64,000 bases of DNA from Dendrolimus kikuchii (taxonomy: Eukaryota; Arthropoda; Insecta; Lepidoptera; Lasiocampidae), in the NCBI GenBank assembly GCA_019925095.2, contig CM034392.1, positions 24,432,387 to 24,496,386 of the forward strand, read 5' to 3'. The notes beneath the pieces are model-generated. The model worked only from the letters and a program-made list of their open reading frames with translations, did no database searches and was not told where the DNA came from. The translations under genes were made by a program, and so were the position numbers. Shown piece by piece: positions 21,542 to 34,900 of the stretch (its first letter is position 1; every line of letters starts with the position of its first letter).

Positions 21542-24500
21542 ACATTGCTTTTAAATATGTAATATTTTATTCATAATTATTATTACCTATTTTCACAGTT
21601 ATTTATAAAGTTATATTAATATCAAGTATTACGCTAATTTTTGTTTTACGAATCTCTAATGATTGCTCCATTTAGAAAATTTAATTTCCACATCAACCAT
21701 CAGATTCGTCCGCTTACAACTAATATATGACAAAATGGTGACGACTATTTACAGTACCATCCCGATTACCTAAAAAAATTGACAAATTCACAATAACAAA
21801 AAAAAAAAGGTCAAAAACGAAATACCTAAAATAATTCGTTCAACTACAAATCTCGCTTAACAAACAACTGTACAAAATATTACGAGTGGTTTCTTTAAGA
21901 CGTGTTTCCACACACATACGAGGCGAAGTGGGCAAAATGGTTTAACGATATTCGATACTACTTCGAGCATATGTACAAGGGGTCCTTTTACAAAAACAAA
22001 ATATAAACTATATACAACATCATTAAATATTCTCAAATGCTGTAACACATTTTAAAACATTTCATATTCAACTAGGCGTAATTCAGTTAAGTTGCGGGCG
22101 GGCCGCAGCCATTTTTAAATAACTTATGTATACCGCCGCGGCGCAGGCGCACCGCGCGCACTTGCCAGCCGCTCCGCGTCAAACTATATTCGCTGCGGAA
22201 GGCTGCGGAAAAACTCAATTCTATACGAAAAACCGTGTGTTATGTAGCCTTCTATTAACTAAAGTTCAACTCGGAATATATGCGCAAGCGCATATGCGAC
22301 TAATTAACATGAGGTTTCTCTATCATATCAACGTTTACTTTACTAGTGGTAGAAAATTGACATTATCAAGTTATGTCAAATTTAAACCAGTAGAGTAAGA
22401 GTGGACAGCAAGATAGTGGAACCGGCTTTGGGACTTTGCAAGTGCAAACAAGTGCGCGCGCATACGCCGATATCATACAAAACACCACTATACAAATTGC
22501 CTATCATCATTAGCTCGGCGACCGATATAAATACATAGAAAATAATTAGGTACTAAGCAACAAAAAAAAAAAATAATAATTTACACAACTGATTTCAGAC
22601 AATTTGTTCAATACTATATAAATAAAGAGCCGGATTTCATAACTCAGTCATAAAGAGAATAATAGAAAACATAGTGGAATACATAGTATTAAATTGATTG
22701 ATCTAATTTAATGAGTACACGATCCACGCATTCGGACATATTTACATATAATGTGTTCACAGCACACCTCCCTACTTAATCTTTAATAATATATTAAAAT
22801 AGAAAATTTAATATAACTAGTAAACTGTTGGAGATTCGACGAAACATCGCCATTGTTGTTATCAGATAGCTCCATTCAATTTTATTTATATATATATATT
22901 ATATATAAAACGACAATTTCTAATTAATACAAATGCTACTTGAAACATGATCTAGGGGGCTCTCATTATCACTATTCAACTAACCATTAAACTATTGGTG
23001 TTACTAATTTATATAGCGGAGGTTTTATCGTATCATAAGACAAATATTTCCTAATTCAGTTTTGTGTTTGTGTGTGTGGACGTGACGCGCGACGCACGCC
23101 CACCGATCAGCTGTTCGTTCATCCTTGCACTATTTATATATATAAATCGCGTACACGTTTTGCCGATGAGCGCCCCCCCACCTACCGCTTCCAGGACCGT
23201 GATTCTAGTTTGTGGTTTCAATCTCTCCTACGTTCTGTATTAGCATAGCACGATATGACGTCATAACTTTAGCATATAACAAGTCGAGGACCGTATTTAT
23301 TATTATTATAGTTTAAAATGGTATTTAAATAAGACACTATAAGGTTTTTAATGCACGCTGTTTTGTTATTTTATATAAATATTTGAATATTTACGGTCAA
23401 ATGCCTAGCCAATTAGACGAGCGCGGATCGCGGTGGTTGGAAGCGGGACGGGGGGGGTGATCGTCGGCAAACATTTTGCGCTCGACTTACAAGTTGTGAG
23501 TTGACAGTGCGATGCGGTACTTTACCACGGCGAAGCAACATTTCGAGCGCTTTGTTCCCTTTGCGAGCTTTGGCGCAACACGCTCGCCGACTGATTTATA
23601 ATCGCGTTTCTCTACATATGAAATCTTATGTAACCTGCTGAATTTTAGATATATCTCTGGTCTATATGAACAGGGTAACTCAAAAAGAAATCTTCTAGAA
23701 GAACAATATAAAGTTTTTAACAAAAAAAATCCTATGGTTAACTTCATCTATATATGAAATTTAGTACTGTTATAAAATTATACAAACACTTGTAATTTTA
23801 GAATTTACCCCGTTCATCCAAACAAGCGACATATGGTGCATGCAGCGAGCGCACTGCGCTTAAGAGCGCTCATCTAAATAAAAACTTAATGTGAAGACAA
23901 AATCAATTATTACGTTATAAATCGTTACTTAGTTATCTGTATATGAACTATGCGCAATCAAAATGGAACATTTAAATCATTCAGCACATCATGAATTGAT
24001 ATTTAATTATAATCGGTACATTCAACCATGAATTATGAAACTTATTATTCAAATTGATCAAATGAATATATTATTAGAAGATCATCGAAATTAAATATAA
24101 AGCACGCAGGCGCATCTAAACCGTGTCTACATATACTACATATAAACAAGTAGGGTGAAATATACCATTGTTGGCACCCTCTCAATTTATGCCAAACAGA
24201 GACAAGAATAACAAGACCCCCGCTGCCAGCGGACTACAAGATTAAAAAAAAAAATGTATTTTGGGTAATTTTTTTATAAAAAATTATTTTGTAGTGTTTT
24301 TTTTAAATATATTTTTTTTGTGACACATATAAATACTTTAAGAATAATAATAATATAATTATAAAAGACTATTGTTTTAATGTATTTTTATGTATATTTT
24401 TTTAATGTTAGTTTTTTAATTAATAACAAAATATACATATAATAATAATGTTATTCTATGGGTACCTATACTAAATAAAAAATATTAAGATGTTTATAGA

Positions 24501-24795
24501 TATAAAATAGTTTGACAAAGTGCCAACCACACGGAGGGAGCAACAATGGTAGTTTCCTCTACATGATCTTTACAAACGTAAAAAAGCTTCATATAAAAAT
24601 AACGTTTAAATTAATGAGTAATGGCCTTTATTGTTTAAATTCGGTGTAATGAGAATTATGATTGGGCGAGCGATGATATTAAAGCTTCATTCATTAGTCC
24701 GTGACAAATTTACCATTTTTGATACATGGCCTCGATTCTCACATTATTGGTTGAGATGAATAAGATTTTTTCAAACAATTTTTTTTTGTTAAGTA
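21542..24795. other. No gene seen; possible MED13 3' UTR or intergenic
   Basis: The stretch holds one GC-rich patch at about 22089-22190 (GCGGGCGGGCCGCAGCC, CCGCCGCGGCGCAGGCGCAC) with no convincing open frame. A second mildly GC-rich patch is at 23410-23600. The rest is AT-rich. MED13 transcripts can have long 3' UTRs, so part of this could belong to it, but nothing proves that. Confidence 0.35.
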
Positions 24796-24917
24796 GTCGC
24801 GACTTGTATACATAATCTTCCGTGATCACGGCCACTGAAAAGTGGCCGAAATGTCGGAAAAACCAAAATCAAATAAAATCACCGCGCTTAAAACCGTTAA
24901 AACGTAGTTTTATTAAA
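24796..24917 (-). repeat. Single-arm copy of the fold-back repeat, inverted
   Basis: It reads GTCGCGACTTGTATACATAA, CCGTGATCACGGCCACTGAA, GTGGCCGAAATGTCGG and ends AAACGTAGTTTTATTAAAC. This is the reverse complement of the arm at 17740-17885. Confidence 0.75.
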
Positions 24918-24982
24918 CAAATTTTGTTTTCAAATTTTTTCTATCATTAATTAGCTAACCTCATAATATTTTAGCTGCTTCT

Positions 24983-25115
24983 CTGGTCTAGTGAACTAAG
25001 TTAGTTCACTGGAACAAAGTTAAGGTAAATGTCGTCACTAAATTTCCATTATTTACTCTGAGATCTGCCCCAGAGTTAGCTGTTTTACACATTATCAATA
25101 ACACAAGCTACATTT
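24983..25115 (+). repeat. Diverged tRNA-SINE fragment
   Basis: It shares with the element at 222-470 the order CCATTATTTACTCTGA, GCCCCAGAGTTAGC and ATCAATAACACAAGC, but is strongly diverged. Confidence 0.4.
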
Positions 25116-26500
25116 AGGGAAATAACACGTGAACGCTTGTCTGTCACAAATGATATTTTTATACTAAAATCATATTTTTGAGATAAAATCTCGTTCATCC
25201 AAACAATAGACATGTATTTTATTTCCGCTTCACTTGTTTCAGGCTAATGAATGTGAACTAAAAAAAAAATGAAAACGTTGTTAAAAAATATTCTAAAACA
25301 CTACAACATAGCTAATTCCTTTGGTAATTCATACCGGTTTAAAATAAATAACGAAAAATAAAATAATATTTATATTACATTATTATACAAATTAAGCACA
25401 ACAATGTATAAAACACGTGACTTGTGACAACTGTCTTTTGGAGAAATCATCAAAAAGGCTGAGATAGAATGTACAATCTAAAACCATGATCACTGTTAAC
25501 TCGTCAAACATGAATAAATTTATGAAATATTGTCAAGAAATACGAGCTTCTGTTTAATTCTATTAACAATATTAAAATTTAATAAAAAAGTCAAAAATTA
25601 TAATTTTAAAATAAATACAATGAGCAAAGTGGGTCAGTACATTAAAATATAAAATCAATTTTATTTAATAACATGTTTTTAATGATTTTCGCTTTAAGAC
25701 GAGCGTAAAATAATAACCTGTACTGTATTTTTCTAAAACTCCAGTCCTCGCCAAACTTTGGGAACACTCTTAATTAGCAAGAGGTGGGCGTGTAGTAGAA
25801 GTATATTAGATAAAAACCAGTTACTGCGCAGCCTTCTGTTGCTAATAAAGAGAATTCACTAAGTTCGGCGTGGATTAAAGAAAAATTTAGATTTCTATAT
25901 ATTTCTGATCAATTTAGTGCAGAGTATTTAAATATCAAATTCGTAGCAAAATTTAAAAAGACTTACTTACACTTATGTATATAAGTCGATGATGATGTTT
26001 TGAATTTATATATTAAAATAATGGCTACGCTACACAAAATGAGGTTCATATTTAAACGTGGAGAGAATGGTTAGGAAGTATTGTGGTAGACAAGACCATT
26101 ATGGAAGTTATCCTAATATTAAGGAATAATGGCAACACAACGAACGTAGTGGAAACTGGCACATATTAAATAATCTCGTAAAGTAATAAAAACGGTGTAT
26201 TCCTCGCAAAAGTTTGACTGCTGCATAGTGCCACTATGACACGATCAGTGTGTGCTTTGTCCGAGTATTTGTATATAGTATTTGTATTGCGGCAAATTAA
26301 CAATCTCAATTAGTCGGACAGTAGCTTCTGATCAGAGATCTCGGAGCGGAACTCAACTTTTAATAATGTAATATCATGTAGACGAACGTCGTCTGACATC
26401 ATTAATCTTCAAAATCTACTTGAAGTACAGAACAGGTTGATAAAAATAAGAACAAAAATGAGTGTAACTGCTACTGACTGTGCACACTCATATAAAATTA
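25116..26500. other. AT-rich non-genic DNA
   Basis: I see no exon, RNA or element with definable ends. Confidence 0.3.
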
Positions 26501-26857
26501 CTAGCTGAACGGGCAAACATTGTTTTGCCTTTTAATTATTTTTTTTAGTAATTTTAAGTAAGTCAAATTATTACAGTATTAATATCGCTATTAAAAAATA
26601 GGAGTTGGTGGTAGAAGGGCGAAAATTTGAAGTTGTATGTATTTTTCAATGCTAAATCATAATAAAATATAAATAAGAAATTTTGACATATAAATATTCA
26701 GGGGTGGGTTACCCTTATCATATAGGGGTATGAAAAATAAATGTTGGCCGATTCTCAGACCTACCCGATATGCACACAAAATTTCATAAAAATCGGTTCG
26801 GCCGTTTCGGAGGAGTTTGGTAACAAACACCGCGACACGAGAATTTTATATATTAGA
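26501..26857 (-). mobile_element. Full-length non-autonomous Helitron
   Basis: On the minus strand it starts TCTAATATATAAAATTCTCG (from 26857) directly after an A, then TGTCGCGG. It ends CCCGTTCAGCTAG (26501) directly before a T. The TC...CTAG ends and insertion between A and T are the Helitron signature. The start sequence is the one common to many lepidopteran Helitrons. At 357 bp it has no coding capacity. Confidence 0.75.
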
Positions 26858-29800
26858 TTTCATAAGAGTTTACTCTGACCGAGGATACTCTGATCGTGTG
26901 AATGCTACTTAATATGCAGTTACCATACGACTGCAGCTAATTTAGTTTTCCGTGGACTATCATCAACGTTTCCCCATTCAAATAAAGAACTACCAAACAT
27001 CCCGACTATAGTTGTAGAAATTTAAATTTTTGCAACATTGAACCATAGATAATATAGATACAGCCGTCAAGTATTCACCGTTCACGATAACTTGACATGC
27101 AGGGTTATTTAGTTCTATAAATTAAAATCACTTAATATCATGTTATAAATAGAGATTACTACAAAACATAAATTATTCTTAATTTTTGTTCGAATTTAAG
27201 GTGTTTTTGACTCCAGCTTTAGGTGTCAATATTTTTGATTGTTGGTAACCCTGCGAGTCATATTATTGTGAACGGTGTATATGATCTTTTATATTTAACG
27301 ACCATCACCGGTATCTTGTTGCATTACATTTTCCAATTGGGGGAGAAAGTGTTTCAACTTTGGCAAAAGTAGCAAAATTTGAGTGATTTACTCTTGTCTT
27401 TATAATGGACATGATTAACAACAATTACCTATTAAACAATGATAACTTTATTAAAACACATTCCATATTGGACTATGTCAAGTCAATATCAATCATAATA
27501 ATTAAATTTATTATTATAGTTTTTAATGACATTTACTTCTGGAGTATTAATGAATAAGGTAGCTGCTGATTCAACCTCTCATTTGTGTAAGAATTAGAAA
27601 AATAAAAGACATCAATCTTTTTAACGGTAATTTTGAATTGGTGATGTATCAAATGTCACCTTACCAATATGTCATTCGCACGTAGGGCACTATGATTCAC
27701 CCTATATAAACTAAGATATAAAAAATTGTATATGTTACAAATGGCTTAGCAACTACAAGCCTTTCGATAGTCTCCTATCAGCATTTTTGACTCGACATCG
27801 TCCAAATGTTATGAATAAAAATGAATGCCTTAACGTGAGAATCTCAGTATTTTAATGTCAAATACTGCACATACGCCAAATTGGACCGTTCAAAGAGTTA
27901 ATTAATTTAACTATCCAATAATTCTCCTATATATATATATTTCCCGGCTTACCTAACTTATATTTTTTTTCTATTACTATCATTAAATTTTTTGATATTC
28001 ATTTCCGTTTAGAATTTTTCATGCGCGGTAACATACATTTCTCCTGTTCGCGTTTCGATACTATTTCTCTGCGAGTTGTCATTGTAGGGGTTAAAGCGTC
28101 AAACCTTCAATTGCAGACCCTTCGTCAACTACGAGGACAACTCAACAAACTTTGAGCCACTCTTAACCTTCAAAATCACTACCACTGGCAAATAAATAAA
28201 AAAAACCGACGCTTGTCGAACAAAGCGGAGATTGACAGGTCAAAAATGACTTACACTTTAAAAATTTAATTATGACGTAAAAATATTTTAAAGATTTATA
28301 TCAATCTTTCATCTTACAATAAGGAGTCACTGTGAAAAAATGAAAAACTATAGAATCGACGAATCTTGAAATTAGAAAAAATAAGATGGCAGAATAAAAT
28401 TAAGATAACTATCAAATCTCCGATGTGTTGACAAGCACCACAAACCGTCTTAACTTTACCGAGGCTCTTACACATCCTAGTTTTATATTAATTTATCTAA
28501 GTACTGCCTTCAACTAGAATACTATCCTTACTCCGTTAAACTCTTACATTAACATCATTCCGTAGTTATAACATTCTTATAATTGCATATGCATATTTCG
28601 AGCTACATATATGCGAGTGTGATGATACGACATTATTCGAAAAAAAAATTAAAACACAAAAAAGCTAAGTGATTTTAGAGTACCAACGTATTTTATAAAT
28701 CGGAAGATTCTGTGTGACTTTATAGGAGAGTTATCGTCGACTATAGGTGTGTAAAAGAAATTAAGTCAAAAGCTGACTTTTTGAAAAACTCATCATACTT
28801 TTCATAAATTACTACTAACATTCTAATAGGCTGATTAGTTAGCTACCCAAGGATCAATTTTTGGTTGAAGTTTTTTAGTTAACTAAGAATCACTCAAACT
28901 TCTTTTAGTATACCTATTACAAAGTAAGTAATGTCACTTTAATAAATTAAATGTTAGACAATTTTTTTTAAAGTAATTATGTCATGAATGTACTAAGTGC
29001 AGATATTACAGAATAACAAATTTAAAATCAAAAATATAACGACTATCACACTCGCATAAACTCATCCAAAAAGCCAAGCGAAATTCAAAATGAAACTGGC
29101 TCAATAATAAATCTTAGGTTTTGGTTTCATAATAGTAGAATGGATCAGTTGAATAAATAAATTATAAAATATCATTCTCAAGAGAATGACAACGTAACAA
29201 GTATTGAAAAGTAGATGATAAATAACTGCACTACATTGACAAATCAATATAGTCACTTTGAATAAAAAAAGAAACAAAAAAATAATAAAAAATTGTAAAG
29301 GGGTCAAATTTGTACGACAAATTTAAAAAACGAGAAAAATTCAGGTGGTCTAATTCGAACCAGCAAATTTCATTTAAATGAGGACAACTTTTACATTTTT
29401 TGTCTGTCTGTCTATCTGTTAGAGCATCACATGACTATTCATGTAGTAATACTAAACACACGAATGAAACACACAGCTAGCCTATAGTCTGTGTGTTGAC
29501 ACAGGATAGATACACTTAGGATATCTTTTATCCTGATAAATGTCGCCGTTCCCGTGGGAGACTACGGAGTGTAGAGGTAAGGAGTACCATCTTATATGGA
29601 TGGGAAGTCTAGTGTCCAGATCAATATGCTGAAAGTAAAGATTTAAAAACCCTACCACAACAGTGCCGACTTACGAAAAACTACGATATGAATAAAAAAT
29701 TGTTGAAATTCCATAAAATTAATAAAAACATCAGTATAGAAAACTTGGAAACTATTTACGTGGTCCTAAAATAATTTAGTAAACATATTGCTGTGAGAAA

Positions 29801-30388
29801 ACGTGTAGTGATTTAATCATTGTGAATTTTTAATAATAAAGAAACAAGGCGGAAATTTTTGACATTTTCAGAGATGGTACGCCTTATCCCCTATATGATA
29901 GACCAATGTAGCTAAAAAATTGCACAGCGGCCGTGTTTCTTATTTTTTGCTGCCGCCGTTGCAATGCACTAACAAATTCGTCTCTCCACGGCAACGCGAA
30001 CGAAGTTACGCCGTCACAGCTAGTTACAAAACTCAATATATTTGTGGATGCCTTTAATTTGTTTTTCTAATTCATAATAATATTGCAAATACCAACGATA
30101 GCTATATCCATTAAACGACCAACGCAAGCAACATTTACCATCGAGCCGTATTCCAACAACACCGTTATACACTCCATCACAAACTATATTCACTTCTAGT
30201 AACTTTTAAACTTAACTAACCAAAGTATCTTTTAAGTTATGTACGAGCTACATTTTATCAGTAGGGCATAGACAAGACAAATTGTTTTAAATTTTCGAAC
30301 AGTATGAAAAAGATTCATATATTTGTCTATGGTATACATATATAGAATAAATAACAAAACTACATTATTTGAAAATACCACTTTGGAC
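26858..30388. other. AT-rich non-genic DNA with degraded repeat fragments
   Basis: Fragments seen: 29397-29560 (TGTCTGTCTGTCTATCTG and TATCCTGATAAAT, a relic like 18239-18580), and 29985-30033, ending GAACGAAGTTACGCCGTCAC then AGCTAG|T, a Helitron 3' end. No exon is visible. Confidence 0.4.
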
Positions 30389-30738
30389 GCGTTCCTTTAG
30401 TATCTCACAACGCCCCAAATGCTCCGTCTGCCGTTCCACAAGGCGACCGCGGTCGTTATGCTCATGGCGAAAACATCACTAATGACGTCATCATTTTCGA
30501 CCACAACGACCAATATCAAGACGTGGGTCGAAATGGGTGTTGGACCACAGAGCATTAATTCTCTCTATCTCTTGACATCGAAAAAGCCGCGATTTTCAAA
30601 TCAACCAATGACATTTGTGTATTACGTCGTTTGTGACATCAACGCCCCGTAATCCGTTCCACTAGAGTTTTTGATTGTCACGTCCGCAAGCAAGTGGAAC
30701 AGGAAAAACGTGATCGTTGTGAGTCCCTTCTGGAACGT
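30389..30738 (+). mobile_element. MITE-like element, CACAACG family, copy 3
   Basis: It starts GCGTTCCTTTAGTATCTCAC and ends GTGAGTCCCTTCTGGAACGT. It is nearly collinear with copy 1 at 649-990, including AATGCTCCGTCTGCCGTTCC, and is the best-preserved copy. Confidence 0.7.
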
Positions 30739-31772
30739 AGCCTTTAGTGCATGGCCATTTACAATTTACTATAAAAAAAAAAATGTGACACAAATTTGAG
30801 GCACGTCGTGCTTTACCGTGAAGAGTCACGAAGGCGATCAATTGCTGTTGTCATTTCTACAATGATCAATTGATTCAAGCATTGTCAATTGCATTAACGC
30901 AAATGAAGTCAATTATTTCAGAATTTTATTCAATTGATTGTCAAACCATCACAAAACATCTTGTCTAGCCCCAAACGCGAGCTTACGTTTGGCGACCCGT
31001 ATTCATAGGATGCAAACAGTACAGTACTTTTATAACAGAAGTACCAATTGTCTTAATAGAAATTTCTTTAGCTATACACTGTATTATCATTGACATACGA
31101 GCACAATTTTTGATACCTTCACTACAGTCTAGAAACGACTGTTTTTGACACTTTAACAAAGAACATATTCATATTGTACAAAACCGTAGCATCCAATGTC
31201 TTGGTCACCACAACTTAGCTAATAAGTATCGTACTGTAGAACAACATTCAGTCCAGTATCGGGGTTTGAGATTTTATACAGCAATAATAATAAGCCTTTT
31301 GATTTTAAACAAATGAGGCATCCAGCAGATTCATATTCTCCAACTTCTTTAATCATACACTTATTCGATCAACATTTGTTTCAACAAGATGACGTTTTAA
31401 TCAATGAGTTCATGTTTGACTTTTTTAAATTAATATTTATGTTGAATAAACACAATGAGCACACATTTTATTCATTATTTGGTAGCCTAAATGAAAAGTC
31501 AACATTATTTCTATCATTTCCTTTAATGTTAAAAAATTAGTACTTTTATAAAATTTTTGGTCCTTCGAACCGGATTGTTTATTTACTCTAAAATGCTTAT
31601 AAAAAAAGGTCAATATGAATTCACTGACCACAGCGTCATCTATTTGAAGCAGATATCTCTCTAATACCCATCTTTGAACGAGAAAACTGACTGTCGTTCT
31701 GCAATACGAACCTGAAACGTTTACCAAAGCACTTGGTTTTCGATTTCCTCCGCTGATTCGGCGAAAGACGAT
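30739..31772. other. Probable MED13 3' UTR / downstream region
   Basis: This lies immediately 3' of the MED13 stop codon on the minus strand. It is AT-rich with several TTTATT (minus-strand AATAAA) words, so the true polyA site cannot be chosen. No competing gene is seen. Confidence 0.35.
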
Positions 31773-31905
31773 TCAGCCCAGCGCTGCAGCCGTGTGGTAT
31801 AACTGCATCAACACTTGCACGTGGAGGGGCAGGCACGAGAGTCGGTCGTGGGTGTCGCCGTCTAACGTGAGCCACGAGAGGGCGTTGTAACCTTCCAACA
31901 CGTAT
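31773..31905 (-). CDS. MED13: MED13 last exon
   Basis: Acceptor CATTCCAG; the first base completes the split Arg codon of TTDVLR. It encodes [20 protein letters not shown], then [19 protein letters not shown] and stop at 31775-31773, the conserved MED13 C-terminus. Confidence 0.95.
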
Positions 31906-34900
31906 CTGGAATGGAGTGGTGCGTTTATCAGTATTAGAATTAGTTTTTTATTTATTTTTATTGTTGGAGTGCAGTAGACAATCTGACAGCCCATTTGATG
32001 GAACGTCAGAACGAAGCGTTCGCTTCATCTTTTCTGGTGTGCACTGCCGAAGAGTGGAATAATTTGCCGGAGTCTGTTTTTCCTGACAAATACAATCTTG
32101 AAGTCTTCAAGTCACGAGTGAATAGGTATTTTCTAGGTAAGCGTGCTCTATTCCAGACTGCGTCATCATCCAACATCAGGTGAAACAGTGGTCAAACGCA
32201 AACCTATACTTACATTTTAAAAAAATGGAAAATGGTTACCGTCGCTTATGGACATTTGCAACAAAAGGAGGACTGGACTTTTTTTAGTAATTTAAGTTCG
32301 CCTTTGGCTATGATCTCGCCCGATGTAGAGTGGAGAAATGGTCTAAGCTGATGCACGCTTACCTAAAAGGTACCATTCACACAGAGCTTGAATATACCCA
32401 GGTTGTAAGTATCGGGACATACAGCCTCCGGCCAATGAGTTTCACTCCTTTGCGAAGCGCATGATGAAGGTGCACGTAATGTGCTTCGCTTATATAGGTG
32501 GAATATTTACCATATATCGGTGACGCACACCATTGGGTCTGGTTGCCGGATGATGGAAGGAAAACAGTAGGAACAGATCGACACAAAGAGTCTACATCAG
32601 GGATGGTAGCCATCCAGATGGGTAAATGTCCTACCATCATCAGTGGCCCAATTCTGCTATTACCATCTCATCAAATCTCCGGGCACTATCGTGTAACCGT
32701 AAGTTTGCCTGATTTGGTATATTGTGGAATCAAAAGGTAGTGCTTGAGCCCACCTGAGCACGTCGGTGGTGATCTGCGAGTCGAGCGGGTGCGTGCGGTC
32801 GCGCGCGGCGCGGTGCGGCGCGCTGGCGGGCTGCTGCGCGGCGGGGTGCGAGAAGGCGTCCTCGTCGGGCGCCGACGCCGTGTGCAGGTGCAGCGCGTTC
32901 TTGAGGAACGCCGGGCACAGCCCCTGCAGGTGCGCGCACTGCGCCCACCACCACGCCGGCATCGCGTCCAGCGGCGCCGTCGACACCAGGTACCCGAGCG
33001 CCAGCGGCTGCTGCAGCAGCAGCCCCACCTGCTCCTGAGTCGCACAGCGATATTAGCCCTTGCTCTGTCGCCCAGTCTCCACATTGAGTTTAACTTATTA
33101 TGACACAAGTAACATGACGTCCAGACCGTCATCATTATTATTATTAGGCATATTTTATTGCTTAGTACGAATTTTTCCACACCAGACAAAATTTTGTTAT
33201 GAACTCCAAAACTTTTTGACAACAAACAAAACATTTTGAGAAATAATTTGGCGATATAACGACTGATTGTCCTTGAGGTTGTGCTAGTGGTGGTAGTGGA
33301 TTTTGCCATTTAAGTACTTTGATCTATCACTAAAAATCGACACGAGGATAGAAACGAGTTTTTGGTTATTTGCCTTATTTATTGCAGAAATAGCCAAATG
33401 AAGTGCAAGTGAAACGGGGAGAGTATGTGGGTGGCGGTACCTGGTTGTGGTCGTCCTGGTGGTGGTAGTTGGCGTTGTGGTGGTGCTGCGCCTGGGGGCT
33501 GGCGGGGTCGTCGTCGTGGCGGCGCGGGCTGGACGTGGGCCAGATGTTGAACATGTCCCCGACGAGCAGGTCCGTGATGTTCTCCTCGCCCATCTCCTCC
33601 TCGCCCATGTCCACGCTCAGGAATATGTCGTCCTCGCCGTTGGCCATCGATGGCTCGAATGTGGTCTGGTTCGACTGCACGGAACACACAAACATATACA
33701 AATTTACATTAACACTCTCTCGAAGAAACAAAGTGAAGCATTTTCCTAATTTTATTGTTGATATTCGACGGTTGTTCAGAACGAAAGTTTATAGGTATAA
33801 TAAAACTGTGAAAGGGTAGTTTCGAAAAATACAGTCTATTTCCCTATTTTCCAAATCTCTCTCAAAATACCCCAAATCTCTATTTGCCGCTTCACAAGCG
33901 CAATATTCTTCTCGTTGACTATGTGAGCTGGTCATCCTTTGCGCACTTCATCGTGCCCTATAAACATTTGCAACATCAGGGGTGGTGCCGATGCGTTGAT
34001 CAGCCTTTAGGATGGAATAAAGAGGATGAAACAGGGAGATAAGATGCAAGGATCAGGCTGGAGAAATTTATAGGTTGAAATAGGGGGTGACATTGGAAAG
34101 ATGGGAGAAGAGGAAGCGATCCATCGAAACTCTCTTTCATCACACGAAACACGATAATTGTTTCACCAAGAGAGTCAGCTTTAAGAACTGTAATCGAGAT
34201 GATGATTTCAGCATGGTAAATTAGAACGCAACAAACTGTGACAATCCTAATAAAACTACGTTTTAACGGGTTTTAAGCGCGGTAATTTTATTTGATTTTG
34301 GTTTTTCCGACGTTTCGGCCACTTTTCAGTGGCCGTGATCACGGAAGACGAAACGTCGGAAAAACCAAAATCAAATAAAATTACCGCGCTTAAAACCGTT
34401 AAAACGTAGTTTTATTATGTATACAAGTCGCGAAAACTTAAGAAAATATTATGTGACAATTCTGTTCACTATACATTTATTGCCGAGTCGACGGGCTCAT
34501 TGAAAATTATCAAATAATCTTCAAATCTTTTCCAAACTTCTTGGACTCTTTTGTTAATCAGTCAAAGCTCTCCATCAAAATCGGTTTACCGGGTAGAGTC
34601 GAGACCCACAAGATCGGGGCTCCGTTGAGTGCAGGTGTGTGCGTGCGTGTTTACCTGCGTGGTGGCCGAGGTGGGGAAGACGAGGATGTGCGTGGCGGTG
34701 ACGTCGCGCGGCGTGTGCAGGTGCGACTGGATGGAGGCCTGCGAGAAGCGCTCGTCGGGCGTGAACCGGTCGGCCATGAGCCGCAGCCGCGGGTCCGGCT
34801 CCGTGGAGATGAGGCAGGCCGACAGGATGCACGGCGTGCCGCCCGGGTACAGCGCCGCGCACCCGCCGCAGATCTGCTTCAGCGTGGCCGACGCGCGCTC

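Noticed and set aside
32686..33309. Long Arg/Thr-rich minus-strand frame and Ala/Arg-rich plus-strand frames over 32744-33103
   Set aside because: These are GC-driven shadows of the MED13 exon 32754-33034; the MED13 frame has clear family motifs.
33375..33440. Extension of the MED13 exon past CACAACCAG
   Set aside because: A good donor (CAG|GTACCG) and exact phase to the next exon show the frame stops being coding at 33441.
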